In this document: piece after piece, positions 41,935 through 50,423 of the stretch
How positions within the stretch are numbered: position 1 is the first letter of the stretch
How the letters are laid out: each line of letters starts with the position of its first letter
Source: Sinomonas gamaensis
Lineage (GTDB): Bacteria > Actinomycetota > Actinomycetes > Actinomycetales > Micrococcaceae
Reading direction: 5' to 3'
DNA: 64,000 bases
Assembly: GCF_005876955.1 (NCBI RefSeq)
Contig: NZ_SSCL01000001.1
Location: forward strand, 62,001 to 126,000
Position numbers and translations under genes: made by a program
The notes under the pieces: model-generated
Seen by the model: only the letters and a program-made list of their open reading frames with translations
Told to the model about the DNA's origin: nothing
Databases searched by the model: none

Positions 41935-42216
41935 ATGGCTGAACTCGAAGTCGAGATCGTGGCGGCGGACCACTTCGTGTGGTCCGGCGGCGCGAAGATG
42001 GTGAAGGCTCGCACGGCCAACGGCGAGATCGGGATCCTTCCCGGCCACACGCCGGTTCTCGCGGTCCTCCACGAGGGCCGCATCGAGATCCAGCCGCTGT
42101 CCGGCGAGCGGATTGCGGTGGATGCGGACGGCGGGTTCTTCTCGGTGGACAGCAACCGCGTGGTGATTGTTGCCGACAACGCCCAGATCAGCGAGTCAGT
42201 CGCGGGGACCCGTTAG
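41935..42216 (+). CDS. atpC: ATP synthase F1 subunit epsilon (short form)
   Basis: 93-residue epsilon subunit consisting of the N-terminal beta-sandwich only (ELEVEIVAADHFVWSGGAKMV, GEIGILPGHTPVLAVLHEG). The C-terminal two-helix domain, which in many bacteria inhibits ATP hydrolysis, is missing, as in several related actinobacteria. ATG 41935 follows atpD by one base. Last gene of the operon. Confidence 0.94.
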   Translation: MAELEVEIVAADHFVWSGGAKMVKARTANGEIGILPGHTPVLAVLHEGRIEIQPLSGERIAVDADGGFFSVDSNRVVIVADNAQISESVAGTR

Positions 42217-42225
42217 CCCTCGTTG

Positions 42226-42657
42226 ATGGACGATTCTGCTCTTCCGTTCATCGTCCTGGCAGCGGTCTTCCTGCTCCTTGCAGGGCTGCTCTGTGCCCTG
42301 GGGGTGCGCCGTTTCGTTCTGCGGCGCACCCTCGGCACCGTCGATGCCTCCATCAGCCTGTCCTCCGGGGCATGGCGGATGGGGGTTTGCCGTTATCAGG
42401 ACACGGAACTCGAGTGGTTCGACCTTCTCTCCCTGAGTCCTCTTCCCAAGCGCCGCTTCACGCGCAGCGCACTTGTGCTTCAAGGGCGACGCAAGCCCAC
42501 GGAAGCCGAGCGGCCCAAGGTTCAGGCCGACGTCGTCATCGTGGAGCTCACCCACCAGGGGAGCCCTGTCCGTTTCGCCATGGACTTCCGCGCCTATGCC
42601 GGCCTCGCCTCGTGGCTTGAGGCCGGTCCCGTCATCGGCGTGGGGACGTGGCGCTGA
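42226..42657 (+). CDS. DUF2550 family membrane protein
   Basis: 143 residues with one N-terminal membrane helix (about 6-28) and a cytoplasmic beta-rich domain (ISLSSGAWRMGVCRYQDTELEWF ... PLPKRRFTR) that is characteristic of DUF2550. Members are regularly found just after the actinobacterial ATP synthase operon; the function is unknown. ATG 42226 is preferred to the TTG immediately before it. Confidence 0.85.
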   Translation: MDDSALPFIVLAAVFLLLAGLLCALGVRRFVLRRTLGTVDASISLSSGAWRMGVCRYQDTELEWFDLLSLSPLPKRRFTRSALVLQGRRKPTEAERPKVQADVVIVELTHQGSPVRFAMDFRAYAGLASWLEAGPVIGVGTWR

Positions 42658-42663
42658 CCGAGC

Positions 42664-43995
42664 ATGGACGCCCTGTACCAGCTGAGAATCATCGACGGTC
42701 CCGTAGCCGTCGCGTGCTGGGCTCTGGGGGTGGCTGGCGCGGCGATGCTCCTGGCCCTCGCGATCGCAGGGCGTCGTCACGACTGGCGCCGGGGCGTGGT
42801 CCTGGCGGCTGTCACGTTTGTCCTCGCTGTGGTCCTGACCGGCGTGATCCACTGGATCCTGGTCGACCTGCTCAATGTCTTTCCTGAGGATCTCCCCGCC
42901 GAAGTCCTCACGGCGTCGGGATTCGGCGTCCTCGGTGTTCTGCTCGCTGTGCTCGTGCTGGTGCGGCTCGGCACCGCACGGCGCGCCTGGGGCCGGCGCG
43001 CCGTCGCTGTTCTCGCTGCCGCCGCGACCGTGCTGCTCTCGGGGCAGTTGGTGAACGCCTACTTCGGCCTCAACCGCACCGTGGCCGACCTCGCAGGCGT
43101 GTCCATCGCCCATGTGGCTCAGCTGGAGCCCGCCCTCGAGCGCTCCGGTTCGCGCTCGGTTCCGCTTGAGCACTGGCGCCGCCCGCCCGAGGGGCTGCCG
43201 CACACGGGCGACCTTCGTACCGCCCCCATCCCCGGTACGGTCTCAGGCTTCAAGGCCCGCCCCGCCTACATCTACCTCCCGCCGGCATACTTCGGGCCGA
43301 CGCGGCCCGAGCTTCCTGTGCTGCTGCTGATGCCCGGCCAGCCTGGCAACCCCGCGGACTGGCTCTCCGGCGGGCGCCTGCGGGAGAAGCTGGACCTGTT
43401 TGCCGCGGAGCACGGCGGGATTGCTCCGGTTGCGGTCGTCGTCGATCCGCTTGGCAGCCCGTCGGCCAACACCATGTGCATGGACACCAAGCTGGGCGCC
43501 GCCGAGAGCTATCTGGTGCGGGACGTCATTCCCTGGATCAAGACGCACCTCACCGTCGCCACGAGCGCGGATCGCTGGGCCGCGGGCGGCTTCTCGTTCG
43601 GCGGGACCTGCTCGGTCCAGCTCCTCGCGAAGCATCCGGAACTTGTCTCGGGAGCGCTGGCCTTCGCAGCGGAGGAGGAGCCCGCCCTCGCGAAGGAGCG
43701 GTCGAAGACGGTCGATCTGGCGTTCGACGGCGACGAGGCGGCTTTCGACGCCCAGGTCCCCTCGCACTTTTTCGCCGCAAGCCGCCACGACGGCTTGCTC
43801 CTCTTCCTCGCCGCCGGGTCGAAGGACAAGGACTTCCAGCGTCAGGCCGCCGTGATCGGCGAGCACGCTGGCGCGTCAGGAGTGGAGGTCCATCACGCCC
43901 TGGCTGACGGCGAGGGACACTCGTGGGAGATGATCGCGAAGACGTGGCCGGAGGCCCTGAGCCTCCTCGCCCAGCGTTGGAGGCTCGCACGATGA
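42664..43995 (+). CDS. Membrane-anchored esterase (alpha/beta hydrolase)
   Basis: 443 residues: four N-terminal membrane helices (about 10-130) and a secreted or periplasm-facing esterase domain of the putative-esterase (EstD-like) family. The nucleophile is in GFSFGGTCSV, the acid and His are expected near LFLAAGSKDKD and DGEGHSWEM. The stop overlaps the start of the MprF-like gene (ATGA), so the two are coupled. In Corynebacteriales, esterases beside aminoacyl-lipid synthases remove the amino acid again; the same role is a reasonable inference here. Confidence 0.8.
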   Translation: MDALYQLRIIDGPVAVACWALGVAGAAMLLALAIAGRRHDWRRGVVLAAVTFVLAVVLTGVIHWILVDLLNVFPEDLPAEVLTASGFGVLGVLLAVLVLVRLGTARRAWGRRAVAVLAAAATVLLSGQLVNAYFGLNRTVADLAGVSIAHVAQLEPALERSGSRSVPLEHWRRPPEGLPHTGDLRTAPIPGTVSGFKARPAYIYLPPAYFGPTRPELPVLLLMPGQPGNPADWLSGGRLREKLDLFAAEHGGIAPVAVVVDPLGSPSANTMCMDTKLGAAESYLVRDVIPWIKTHLTVATSADRWAAGGFSFGGTCSVQLLAKHPELVSGALAFAAEEEPALAKERSKTVDLAFDGDEAAFDAQVPSHFFAASRHDGLLLFLAAGSKDKDFQRQAAVIGEHAGASGVEVHHALADGEGHSWEMIAKTWPEALSLLAQRWRLAR

Positions 43996-46538
43996 CGGCG
44001 GAGACGCGCGCCGCAGGGGGCCAGGCATTGGGCGCCGCCCTGCGCGACGTGACGGCGCGCTGGACCACGGCCCTTGGCCGCTACCCCGTCACCCTGATCC
44101 TCGTCGCCGTGTTCTGGTCTGTGGGGCTCGCCTCGGACAGCATCCTGTCGGGACCCAATCAGCAGCTGTACGACGTGGTGGGCGGCGATATCGCCTCCCT
44201 TCGTTCGGGGCAGTGGTGGGCGTTCGCCACGTCCATCTTCTTCGCCTCGAACCCCTTGGCCTACGTTGCCGGCACGCTGGTCCTGGCCGTGCTGGTCCCG
44301 ATCTCCGAGCGAAGTCTGGGGCCCTGGCGGACCCTCGCGGTGTTCTTCGGCGGCCAGCTCGCCAGCCTCGTGGTGTTCTTCGCCGTGACGCAGTTGGCCA
44401 GCTGGTCGGGCGACGATTGGCTGGGGTCGATGGTGGACGTTCCCATCCTCGGGCCCTACCCTGCGGCACTCGTGTGCGGGGTGGCCGCGAGCAGTTCGCT
44501 GGGGACGCTCATGAGGCGCCGCGTGCGCGCCGCCGTTCTCGCCGTCGCCGGAATGCTCGTGCTGTACGTGGGGCATTCGGAGACTGTCCTGGGCCTCATC
44601 GGAGCCCTCGTGGGGCTCGCTGCGGGTTGGTGGTCCCGGGGCCCGGCCCATGATCGCCATCTCCGACTGCCCAGCATCCGCGAGCGTCGCAATCTGCTCG
44701 CGCTCTGCGTCGCAGTGGTGGCGGTGGGCCCAATTCTGACGGCCCTGAGCCGGAGCCCGAGCGGGCCGCTCGCGCTCGTGAGGGACATGGTGCTGAACCC
44801 GATTCCCGCGCTCACGCAGCTGCAGCAGGACTGCGGGGGATCCGTCGACGTCGCGTGTCTGCAAGCCGGCCAGCCCACGGTTCTCTCCCCGGCGGGCTAC
44901 CTCACCGCCATCATGCCCGTCCTGATCCTTCTCGTGTGCGCGGAGGGGCTGCGGCGGGGCCGGTCTGTTGCCTTGCGGCTGGCGATCGTCGTCCAGCTTG
45001 CGACGGTCGCGCTCACGGCCGTTTACCTCGGCCTCTTCCTCCGCATTCCCTACCAGCCAGCTCGTGGCCGCTTCGGCGTCCTCGGCTCGGGCTTCGTCCA
45101 CCTGCTCCCGGTGGCGCTCGTCGCCCTTCTGCTCGTTGTGGTGCTGTGGATGCACCGGGACCTGTTCCCCGTCGAAACGGCCCGCGGAATGCGCCGCCGA
45201 CTCCAGCTCGCCGGCGCCGTCCTCGTTGGCGGCCTCGTGTCTCTGTACGCGATCCTGTGGCTTCAAGACGGCGGTCTGACGCGCCCGGGCGGACTCTGGG
45301 GTCTCGCCGAGGAGATCGTGCGTCAGTACCTTCCTTCGCCGATCCCCGTCAGCTACGGCCCGCTCTTCCGACACCGGGATGAGTTGGAGCTGTGGCTGTT
45401 CACGTACAGCGGGCTCGTCGTCTGGGCCGCCGCCCTGGTAGGGGTCAGCTTCGCGGTGCTCCGGGGCCAGCAGACGCTGGGCCGCCGCGACGACAGCCTC
45501 CATCTGGCCCGCCGGCTCGTCCATCGCGGGGGAGAGAGCCTTTCCTGGATGACGCTATGGCCGCCCAACCGCTTCTGGTTCGACGACCAGGCGACGGCGG
45601 GGATCGCCTTCCAGCAGCATGGCCGCGTCGCGCTGTCTGTCGGCGGTCCGATCGGAGCGCCGGGCAGGTGGCCGAACGTGCTCGAGGGGTTCATCGCCTA
45701 CTGCTCCCGTCACGCGCTCGTGCCGTGCTTCTATTCGGTCACCGACGAGCATTGGCCGCTTCTGAGAGAACGCGGCTTCCGGCGCGTCGAGGTAGCGCAG
45801 GAGACGCGCCTGAGAATCCGCGAACTCGAGTTCAAGGGCAAGGACTGGCAGAACGTCCGGACGGCAGTGAACCGAGCACGGAAGCTGGGGGTCCGCACCG
45901 AATGGGCCCGCTACGCCGCCCTCAGCCCGCACCGGCGTTCCCAGCTGCACATCCTGTCGGAGGAGTGGTCGGCACGCAAGGCGCTGCCTGACATGGGCTT
46001 CACTCTCGGCGGGCTGGACGAGCTCAGGGATCCCGAGGTCCTGCTCTGCCTCGCTGTCGACGGCGAGGGCCGGCTTCACGGGGCGACGAGCTGGCTGCCC
46101 GTCTACAGCGAAGGCCACGTGGTGAGCTGGACGCTCGATTTCATGCGCCGGAGCCCAGATGGATTCCCGGGAGTCATGGAATTCCTCGTGGCGTCGGCCG
46201 TCGCGGAACTTCGTTCGTCCGTGGACACCATTTCCCTTTCGGGTTCACCGCTTGCGGCAGATCCCGCGGGCGAGCGCGCCGTTGTCGAGGGCGAGGACGA
46301 ACTCCTGGGCCGCATTCTCGAGGCAACCGGACAGGCTCTCGAACCGATCTATGGCTTCCGTTCGCTCGCCCGCTTCAAATCGCATTTCCAGCCCGAGTAT
46401 CGAGCGCTCTACATGTACTATCAGGACACTCTGCAGTTGCCGGCGATCGGGCGCGCCTTGGCGGAGGCCTACCTGCCTGGCCTCACGATGCGCCACCGCA
46501 TGCGCCTGTTGCGAAGCCTCGTCGGGTCAGGCGATTAG
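43992..46538 (+). CDS. MprF-like DUF2156 aminoacyl-lipid synthase with rhomboid-like membrane domain
   Basis: 848 residues. The N-terminal half has about ten membrane helices; the first part resembles rhomboid proteins (GQWWAFATSIFFASNPLAYVAG, ERSLGPWRTLAVFFGGQLASL), though the GxSG nucleophile motif is not evident. The C-terminal 320 residues are a DUF2156 catalytic domain (MPVYSVTDEHWPLLRERGF-like; NVRTAVNRARKLGV; LSLSGSPLA-type segment), which transfers amino acids from tRNA to lipids such as phosphatidylglycerol. Such modification lowers surface charge and protects against cationic peptides. ATG 43992 overlaps the esterase stop. Amino acid and lipid substrates are unknown. Confidence 0.85.
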   Translation: MTAETRAAGGQALGAALRDVTARWTTALGRYPVTLILVAVFWSVGLASDSILSGPNQQLYDVVGGDIASLRSGQWWAFATSIFFASNPLAYVAGTLVLAVLVPISERSLGPWRTLAVFFGGQLASLVVFFAVTQLASWSGDDWLGSMVDVPILGPYPAALVCGVAASSSLGTLMRRRVRAAVLAVAGMLVLYVGHSETVLGLIGALVGLAAGWWSRGPAHDRHLRLPSIRERRNLLALCVAVVAVGPILTALSRSPSGPLALVRDMVLNPIPALTQLQQDCGGSVDVACLQAGQPTVLSPAGYLTAIMPVLILLVCAEGLRRGRSVALRLAIVVQLATVALTAVYLGLFLRIPYQPARGRFGVLGSGFVHLLPVALVALLLVVVLWMHRDLFPVETARGMRRRLQLAGAVLVGGLVSLYAILWLQDGGLTRPGGLWGLAEEIVRQYLPSPIPVSYGPLFRHRDELELWLFTYSGLVVWAAALVGVSFAVLRGQQTLGRRDDSLHLARRLVHRGGESLSWMTLWPPNRFWFDDQATAGIAFQQHGRVALSVGGPIGAPGRWPNVLEGFIAYCSRHALVPCFYSVTDEHWPLLRERGFRRVEVAQETRLRIRELEFKGKDWQNVRTAVNRARKLGVRTEWARYAALSPHRRSQLHILSEEWSARKALPDMGFTLGGLDELRDPEVLLCLAVDGEGRLHGATSWLPVYSEGHVVSWTLDFMRRSPDGFPGVMEFLVASAVAELRSSVDTISLSGSPLAADPAGERAVVEGEDELLGRILEATGQALEPIYGFRSLARFKSHFQPEYRALYMYYQDTLQLPAIGRALAEAYLPGLTMRHRMRLLRSLVGSGD

Positions 46539-46590
46539 TGACAAGACCTGTCACAAATGCGCCCTTCTATGACTTATCCACTGTGACAAA

Positions 46591-46626
46591 CACGAGGGCC
46601 CCGGGGTGAACCCCGGGGCCCTCGTG
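46591..46626. terminator. Bidirectional terminator between MprF-like gene and cspA
   Basis: Perfect 16-bp stem (CACGAGGGCCCCGGGG / CCCCGGGGCCCTCGTG) with a TGAA loop between two convergent genes. On the minus strand it is followed by TTTGTCAC; the plus side lacks T residues. Confidence 0.85.
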
Positions 46627-46640
46627 TGAGGCAGGCTCGC

Positions 46641-46844
46641 TCAGAGAGCGATCACACCCGTCGCCTGGGGGCCCTTGGCGCCCTGGCCGATTTCGAACTC
46701 GACTCGCTGGTTCTCCTCGAGCGTGCGGAAGCCGTTCGACTTGATTTCCGAGTAGTGGACGAAGACGTCGCCATCGGCGTCGTCGGGGGTGATGAAGCCG
46801 AAGCCCTTCTCAGCGTTGAACCACTTCACGGTTCCCTGTGCCAT
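46641..46844 (-). CDS. cspA: Cold-shock protein
   Basis: Single-stranded nucleic-acid-binding OB-fold protein of 67 residues, acting as an RNA chaperone. RNP1 (KGFGFITP) and RNP2 (VFVHYSEI) are present and the start [16 protein letters not shown] is canonical. ATG 46844 is used; the frame extends upstream without conserved sequence. The roughly 300-base leader fits cold-shock genes, where the leader controls mRNA stability. Confidence 0.97.
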   Translation of the reverse strand: MAQGTVKWFNAEKGFGFITPDDADGDVFVHYSEIKSNGFRTLEENQRVEFEIGQGAKGPQATGVIAL

Positions 46845-47144
46845 ATTTCCTGATTCTCCTGTGGATTGCCGATCGACGGCTCCCCGCTCTTTGCGGGGCG
46901 CCCAGTTACTCCGCGGGAAGAACCTGACACGCACTGGTTATCAGGAGCTTCGCGCTCGCAACGGTCTTGCGAGCAACTCTGCTAGCTGAACTGGCTGCTA
47001 GCTCACAGATACTGCTGACTACTCAAGACTGCCTATAGCCAATCATGCCGCGCATGCACGGTCAATGCCGTCGAAAGACAATGCACCAATTTCGAGCAAA
47101 CAATTTCTGAATCAGACCGGCAGTTCCCGTGGAAGGGACTCGGA
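46845..47144. other. Long upstream region of cspA
   Basis: 300 bases between nagA and cspA, less GC-rich than its surroundings. On the minus strand a TTGACC (about 47059-47064) and TATAGG (about 47032-47037) are possible promoter elements but are spaced too widely (22 bases). Small hairpins (CCCCGC...GCGGGG near 46882; two GCTAGC boxes near 46981 and 46998) could structure the cspA leader. No gene is seen. Confidence 0.4.
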
Positions 47145-48410
47145 CTAAGAGCTGACCGGCAGCGTGAGGGTATTCCCCTTGCGCACTACTGCGACGAGGC
47201 GCAGTTCAGAATCGGTGACCACAAGGTCGGCGCAGAGGCCCCGTCGCAGGCTTCCGAATTCGTCAGACCGGCCGAGCACGGCGGCCGGAACTGCCGTCGC
47301 GGACCTGACGGCCGATTCGAGGGGGACACCCGCCCCCACAGTGTGACGGACCACGTCCAGCAGTGTGCACGTCCCTCCAGCGATGGCGCCGGTTGCATCC
47401 AGGGTGGCGACGCCGTCCTGAACGGTGACTGGCGAGCCGCCGAGGGTGTAGGGCCCATCGCCGAGCCCAGCGGCCGCCATCGAGTCGCTGACAAGAGCGA
47501 TGTTGCCCGCGCCCACGAGGTCGAAGACCATGCGGACCGTCGCCGGATCGAGGTGGACGCCGTCGGCAACTAGTTCGACGACGGCCCGATCGGCCGCAGC
47601 CGCCCGCAGGCAGGCCGCGACGGGGCCCGGTGCGCGGGGGAGGAGGGGAGGCATGGCGTTGAAGAGGTGAGTGACGGTGGGGACGGCCTCCTGGTCGTCG
47701 AAGCCGGCCGCTGCCAGCTCGTCCAGCTCCTCGCACGCTTGCGCGAGTGAGGCCTCCGCGGTCGCGGCGTCCGCGTCCGTGTGCCCGAGGGACGGCGTGA
47801 CGCCATGTTCGATGAGCAGGTCGACGAGGGCGTCTGCGCCCGGGAGCTCGGGCGCGTACGTCATCGTCATCATCTTGCCGTCGGCGGCCTCGATGAGCTC
47901 TTGGGCGAGGCCCACATCGGGCTCGAGCAGATGATCGGGATTCTGGGCGCCGCAGCGCGTCGGCGAGAGGAACGGGCCTTCGAGATGGATGCCGCTGACG
48001 AGGCCCTCGCCATCGAGCCTCGCGAAGAGGCGAATGCCGCGCAGGAGCTCTTCGGGCGGGGCTGCGACGAGGCTTGCGAGGAGCGTGGTCGTGCCGGAGC
48101 GGTGGAGGAAGTCGAGGGCCTGGCGCACGGAGTCCTCGTCGGCGCTGGGGAAGTCGCCGCCCGCTGCGCCGTGACAGTGGAGGTCCACGAGCCCGGGGAG
48201 CAGGAGCGCGCCCTCGGGGACCTTCAATTCCTCGGCGCCGCTGAAACCGGCGCCACTGAATTCGTCCGTCGCGTCGAACCCGCCCGCGGGACCGGCGTAC
48301 ACGATCCGGTCGCCCTCGATGGCGACCAATCCGTCGTCGACCGCTTCCCCATCGGTCACAATCCGCCCGCGGGCGACGAGGCGGGGCTGGGGGGCGTCCG
48401 GCGAAGTCAT
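47145..48410 (-). CDS. nagA: N-acetylglucosamine-6-phosphate deacetylase
   Basis: Removes the acetyl group from GlcNAc-6-phosphate in amino-sugar recycling. The metal site HCHGAAGGDF (LHCHG at about 74), GIHLEGPFLSP, SLGHTDADA and VSDSMAAAGLGDG are present. 421 residues, slightly longer than average because of a short insertion after residue 45. No other nag gene is adjacent. ATG 48410. Confidence 0.92.
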   Translation of the reverse strand: MTSPDAPQPRLVARGRIVTDGEAVDDGLVAIEGDRIVYAGPAGGFDATDEFSGAGFSGAEELKVPEGALLLPGLVDLHCHGAAGGDFPSADEDSVRQALDFLHRSGTTTLLASLVAAPPEELLRGIRLFARLDGEGLVSGIHLEGPFLSPTRCGAQNPDHLLEPDVGLAQELIEAADGKMMTMTYAPELPGADALVDLLIEHGVTPSLGHTDADAATAEASLAQACEELDELAAAGFDDQEAVPTVTHLFNAMPPLLPRAPGPVAACLRAAAADRAVVELVADGVHLDPATVRMVFDLVGAGNIALVSDSMAAAGLGDGPYTLGGSPVTVQDGVATLDATGAIAGGTCTLLDVVRHTVGAGVPLESAVRSATAVPAAVLGRSDEFGSLRRGLCADLVVTDSELRLVAVVRKGNTLTLPVSS

Positions 48411-48453
48411 ACGACGATGATAGGCGAGGCAGACGCTGCCGCTCGGGCGGGCT

Positions 48454-49155
48454 TCAGAAGAGGCGCGACTCGCTGTCGTCGACGCCGCGCATCGCGTCGT
48501 AGTCCAGGGTCAGGCACTCGATCCCGCGGTCGGTCGCAAGGACGCGCGCCTGGGGCTTGATCTGCTGCGCGGCGAAGACGCCGCGCACCGGGGCAAGGAG
48601 CGGATCGCGGTTGAGCAGCTCGAGGTACCGCGTGAGCTGTTCGACGCCGTCGATGTCGCCGCGCCGCTTGAGCTCCACGGCGACCGTCTCGCCCTTCGCA
48701 TCCCGCGCGAGGATGTCGACGGGTCCGATAGCGGTCGCGTACTCTCGCCGGATCAGGGTGAAGCCGTCGCCGAGCGTCTCGATCTGCTCGGCCAGCAGGC
48801 GCTGCAGATCCGCCTCGACGCCGTCCTTGATGAGGCCGGGATCCACGCCGAGTTCATGACTCGAATCGTGAAGATGCTCGTGGATGTTCACGATCAGCCG
48901 GTCGTCCGTCTTCGCCGACTGCACGGTCCACTGCTCGACGACGCCCTCGTCCAGGGTCCCGGACACGTCCTCGGCGGCCGTGACCCGGAGAGTGGCGGGC
49001 GGGCTCATCCAGTTGAGCGGCTTGTAGGAGCCTCCATCCGAGTGGACCAGCACCGAGCCGTCGGCCTTGACGAGGAGCAGTCGGGTCGCGAGGGGAAGAT
49101 GGGCCTTGAGGCGGCCTTCGTAGTCCACGGAGCAGCGGGCAATGACAAGTCGCAC
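48454..49155 (-). CDS. nucS: Mismatch-specific endonuclease NucS
   Basis: Replaces MutS/MutL-type mismatch repair in most actinobacteria by cleaving both strands at mismatches with help of the beta clamp. 233 residues with the N-terminal DNA-binding and dimer domain ([35 protein letters not shown]) and the RecB-like nuclease motifs [23 protein letters not shown]. The C-terminal end (DSESRLF) resembles the clamp-binding peptide of the family. Start GTG 49155. Confidence 0.94.
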   Translation of the reverse strand: MRLVIARCSVDYEGRLKAHLPLATRLLLVKADGSVLVHSDGGSYKPLNWMSPPATLRVTAAEDVSGTLDEGVVEQWTVQSAKTDDRLIVNIHEHLHDSSHELGVDPGLIKDGVEADLQRLLAEQIETLGDGFTLIRREYATAIGPVDILARDAKGETVAVELKRRGDIDGVEQLTRYLELLNRDPLLAPVRGVFAAQQIKPQARVLATDRGIECLTLDYDAMRGVDDSESRLF

Positions 49156-49188
49156 CCGAGCACTCTACCGCCAAGAGAGAATGGGACC

Positions 49189-49545
49189 ATGCCCCGGTCC
49201 AACCACCCCCGTCGTCCGCGCCGTGCAGGAAGGCCCCCGACGGCGCCGCGCCCCGCAGACGAGCGCCGCGACGAGGACGGCGAGGACTTCGACCTCGAAC
49301 GGGTGCTCGCGGGCTTCGCGCGCCTCGAGTCGGCGCCCGACGGCGAGTGGCGGGTCCGTCAGGTGACCACCCGGAACGCGGCGAAGGACTACACCTGCCC
49401 AGGCTGCTCTCGCACCATCCCACCCGGCGTCGCGCATCTGGTCGTGTGGGCGGACGACCACCTCTTCGGCGAGGAGGCCGGCATTGCCGAACGCCGGCAC
49501 TGGCACACGCATTGCTGGCGGACCCGCCGGTTCAAGTACCGCTGA
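49189..49545 (+). CDS. Small Zn-binding protein of unknown function
   Basis: 118 residues. The first 45 are Arg/Pro-rich and disordered-looking; the rest forms a conserved domain with CPGCSRTI and HWHTHCW, a likely C2-H-C zinc knot. Homologous proteins are found beside nucS in related genomes, as far as I recall from this gene order, but no role is known. ATG 49189 with GAGAG upstream; divergent from nucS with 33 bases between the starts. Confidence 0.65.
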   Translation: MPRSNHPRRPRRAGRPPTAPRPADERRDEDGEDFDLERVLAGFARLESAPDGEWRVRQVTTRNAAKDYTCPGCSRTIPPGVAHLVVWADDHLFGEEAGIAERRHWHTHCWRTRRFKYR

Positions 49546-49563
49546 GCGCCTAGGCTGGGGAGC

Positions 49564-50358
49564 ATGCCCTTCGACCCCGCGTCCTATGAGTTCAGCCAGC
49601 CCGCCTCGCCCGCCGAGATCCGCGCGAACACCGTACTCCCGGCTCGGCGGGAGAACATCGAGCTGAAGACCGACGACGGGCTGACGCTCGTGGGGGAGCT
49701 GGCGGTCCCGGTAGACCGGGATCCCGTGGCGACGCTGGTGACCCTCCACCCTCTGCCCACTCATGGCGGGTTCATGGATTCGCACGTCTTCCGGAAAGCG
49801 TCCTTCCGGCTTCCAGCGCTCGCGGGAATCGCCGTCGTCCGCTTCAACACCCGCGGCACGTCGAGCCCCCGCGGCACGAGTGAGGGCCGATTCGAGGAGG
49901 GCGTGGGGGAGCGCGCCGATGTCGAGGCCGCGGTCCGCTTCGCGGTGGACCACGGCTTGCCGAGGCGCTGGCTGGTGGGCTGGTCCTTCGGGACGGAGCT
50001 CGCCCTCAAATATGGCGCGGTTCCCCCCGTGGAGCCCGAGATCGAGGGCGGGATCCTGCTCTCGCCGCCCCTGCACCGGGCAGGCGACGCGGACCTCGCA
50101 GTCTGGGGGTCCTCAGGCAAGCCCCTCACGGTGCTCGTGCCCGAGCACGATGACTACCTGCGGCCCGAGGAGGCCGCGAAGCGATTCGCGGCGGTGCCGC
50201 AGGCCCGCGTCCTGGGGGTCGGCGGCGCCAAGCACCTCTGGGTGGGGGAGAAGTTCGTCCAGCGCGTCCTCGGTGAGATCGTCGCCACTGTGACTGGGAA
50301 TGAGGATCGGCCGCTGCCGACCTCGTGGGAGGGGCCAGTGGCTATCGCCGCGAGCTGA
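49564..50358 (+). CDS. Alpha/beta hydrolase
   Basis: 264-residue cytoplasmic hydrolase. It shows VTLHPLPTHGGFMDSHVFR, RFNTRGTSSPRGTSEG (oxyanion region), the nucleophile turn VGWSFGTELAL (Ser in GWSFG) and late Asp (PEHDDYLRPEEA) and His (GGAKHLWVGE). Substrate unknown. Starts 18 bases after the zinc-binding protein gene and may be co-transcribed with it. Confidence 0.8.
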   Translation: MPFDPASYEFSQPASPAEIRANTVLPARRENIELKTDDGLTLVGELAVPVDRDPVATLVTLHPLPTHGGFMDSHVFRKASFRLPALAGIAVVRFNTRGTSSPRGTSEGRFEEGVGERADVEAAVRFAVDHGLPRRWLVGWSFGTELALKYGAVPPVEPEIEGGILLSPPLHRAGDADLAVWGSSGKPLTVLVPEHDDYLRPEEAAKRFAAVPQARVLGVGGAKHLWVGEKFVQRVLGEIVATVTGNEDRPLPTSWEGPVAIAAS

Positions 50359-50423
50359 TCCCCGCCGCTCCGGCCCCGCCCTGGGTTCCGCCGCTGCCGG
50401 GATCGGTCGCTGCCGGGACGCGG

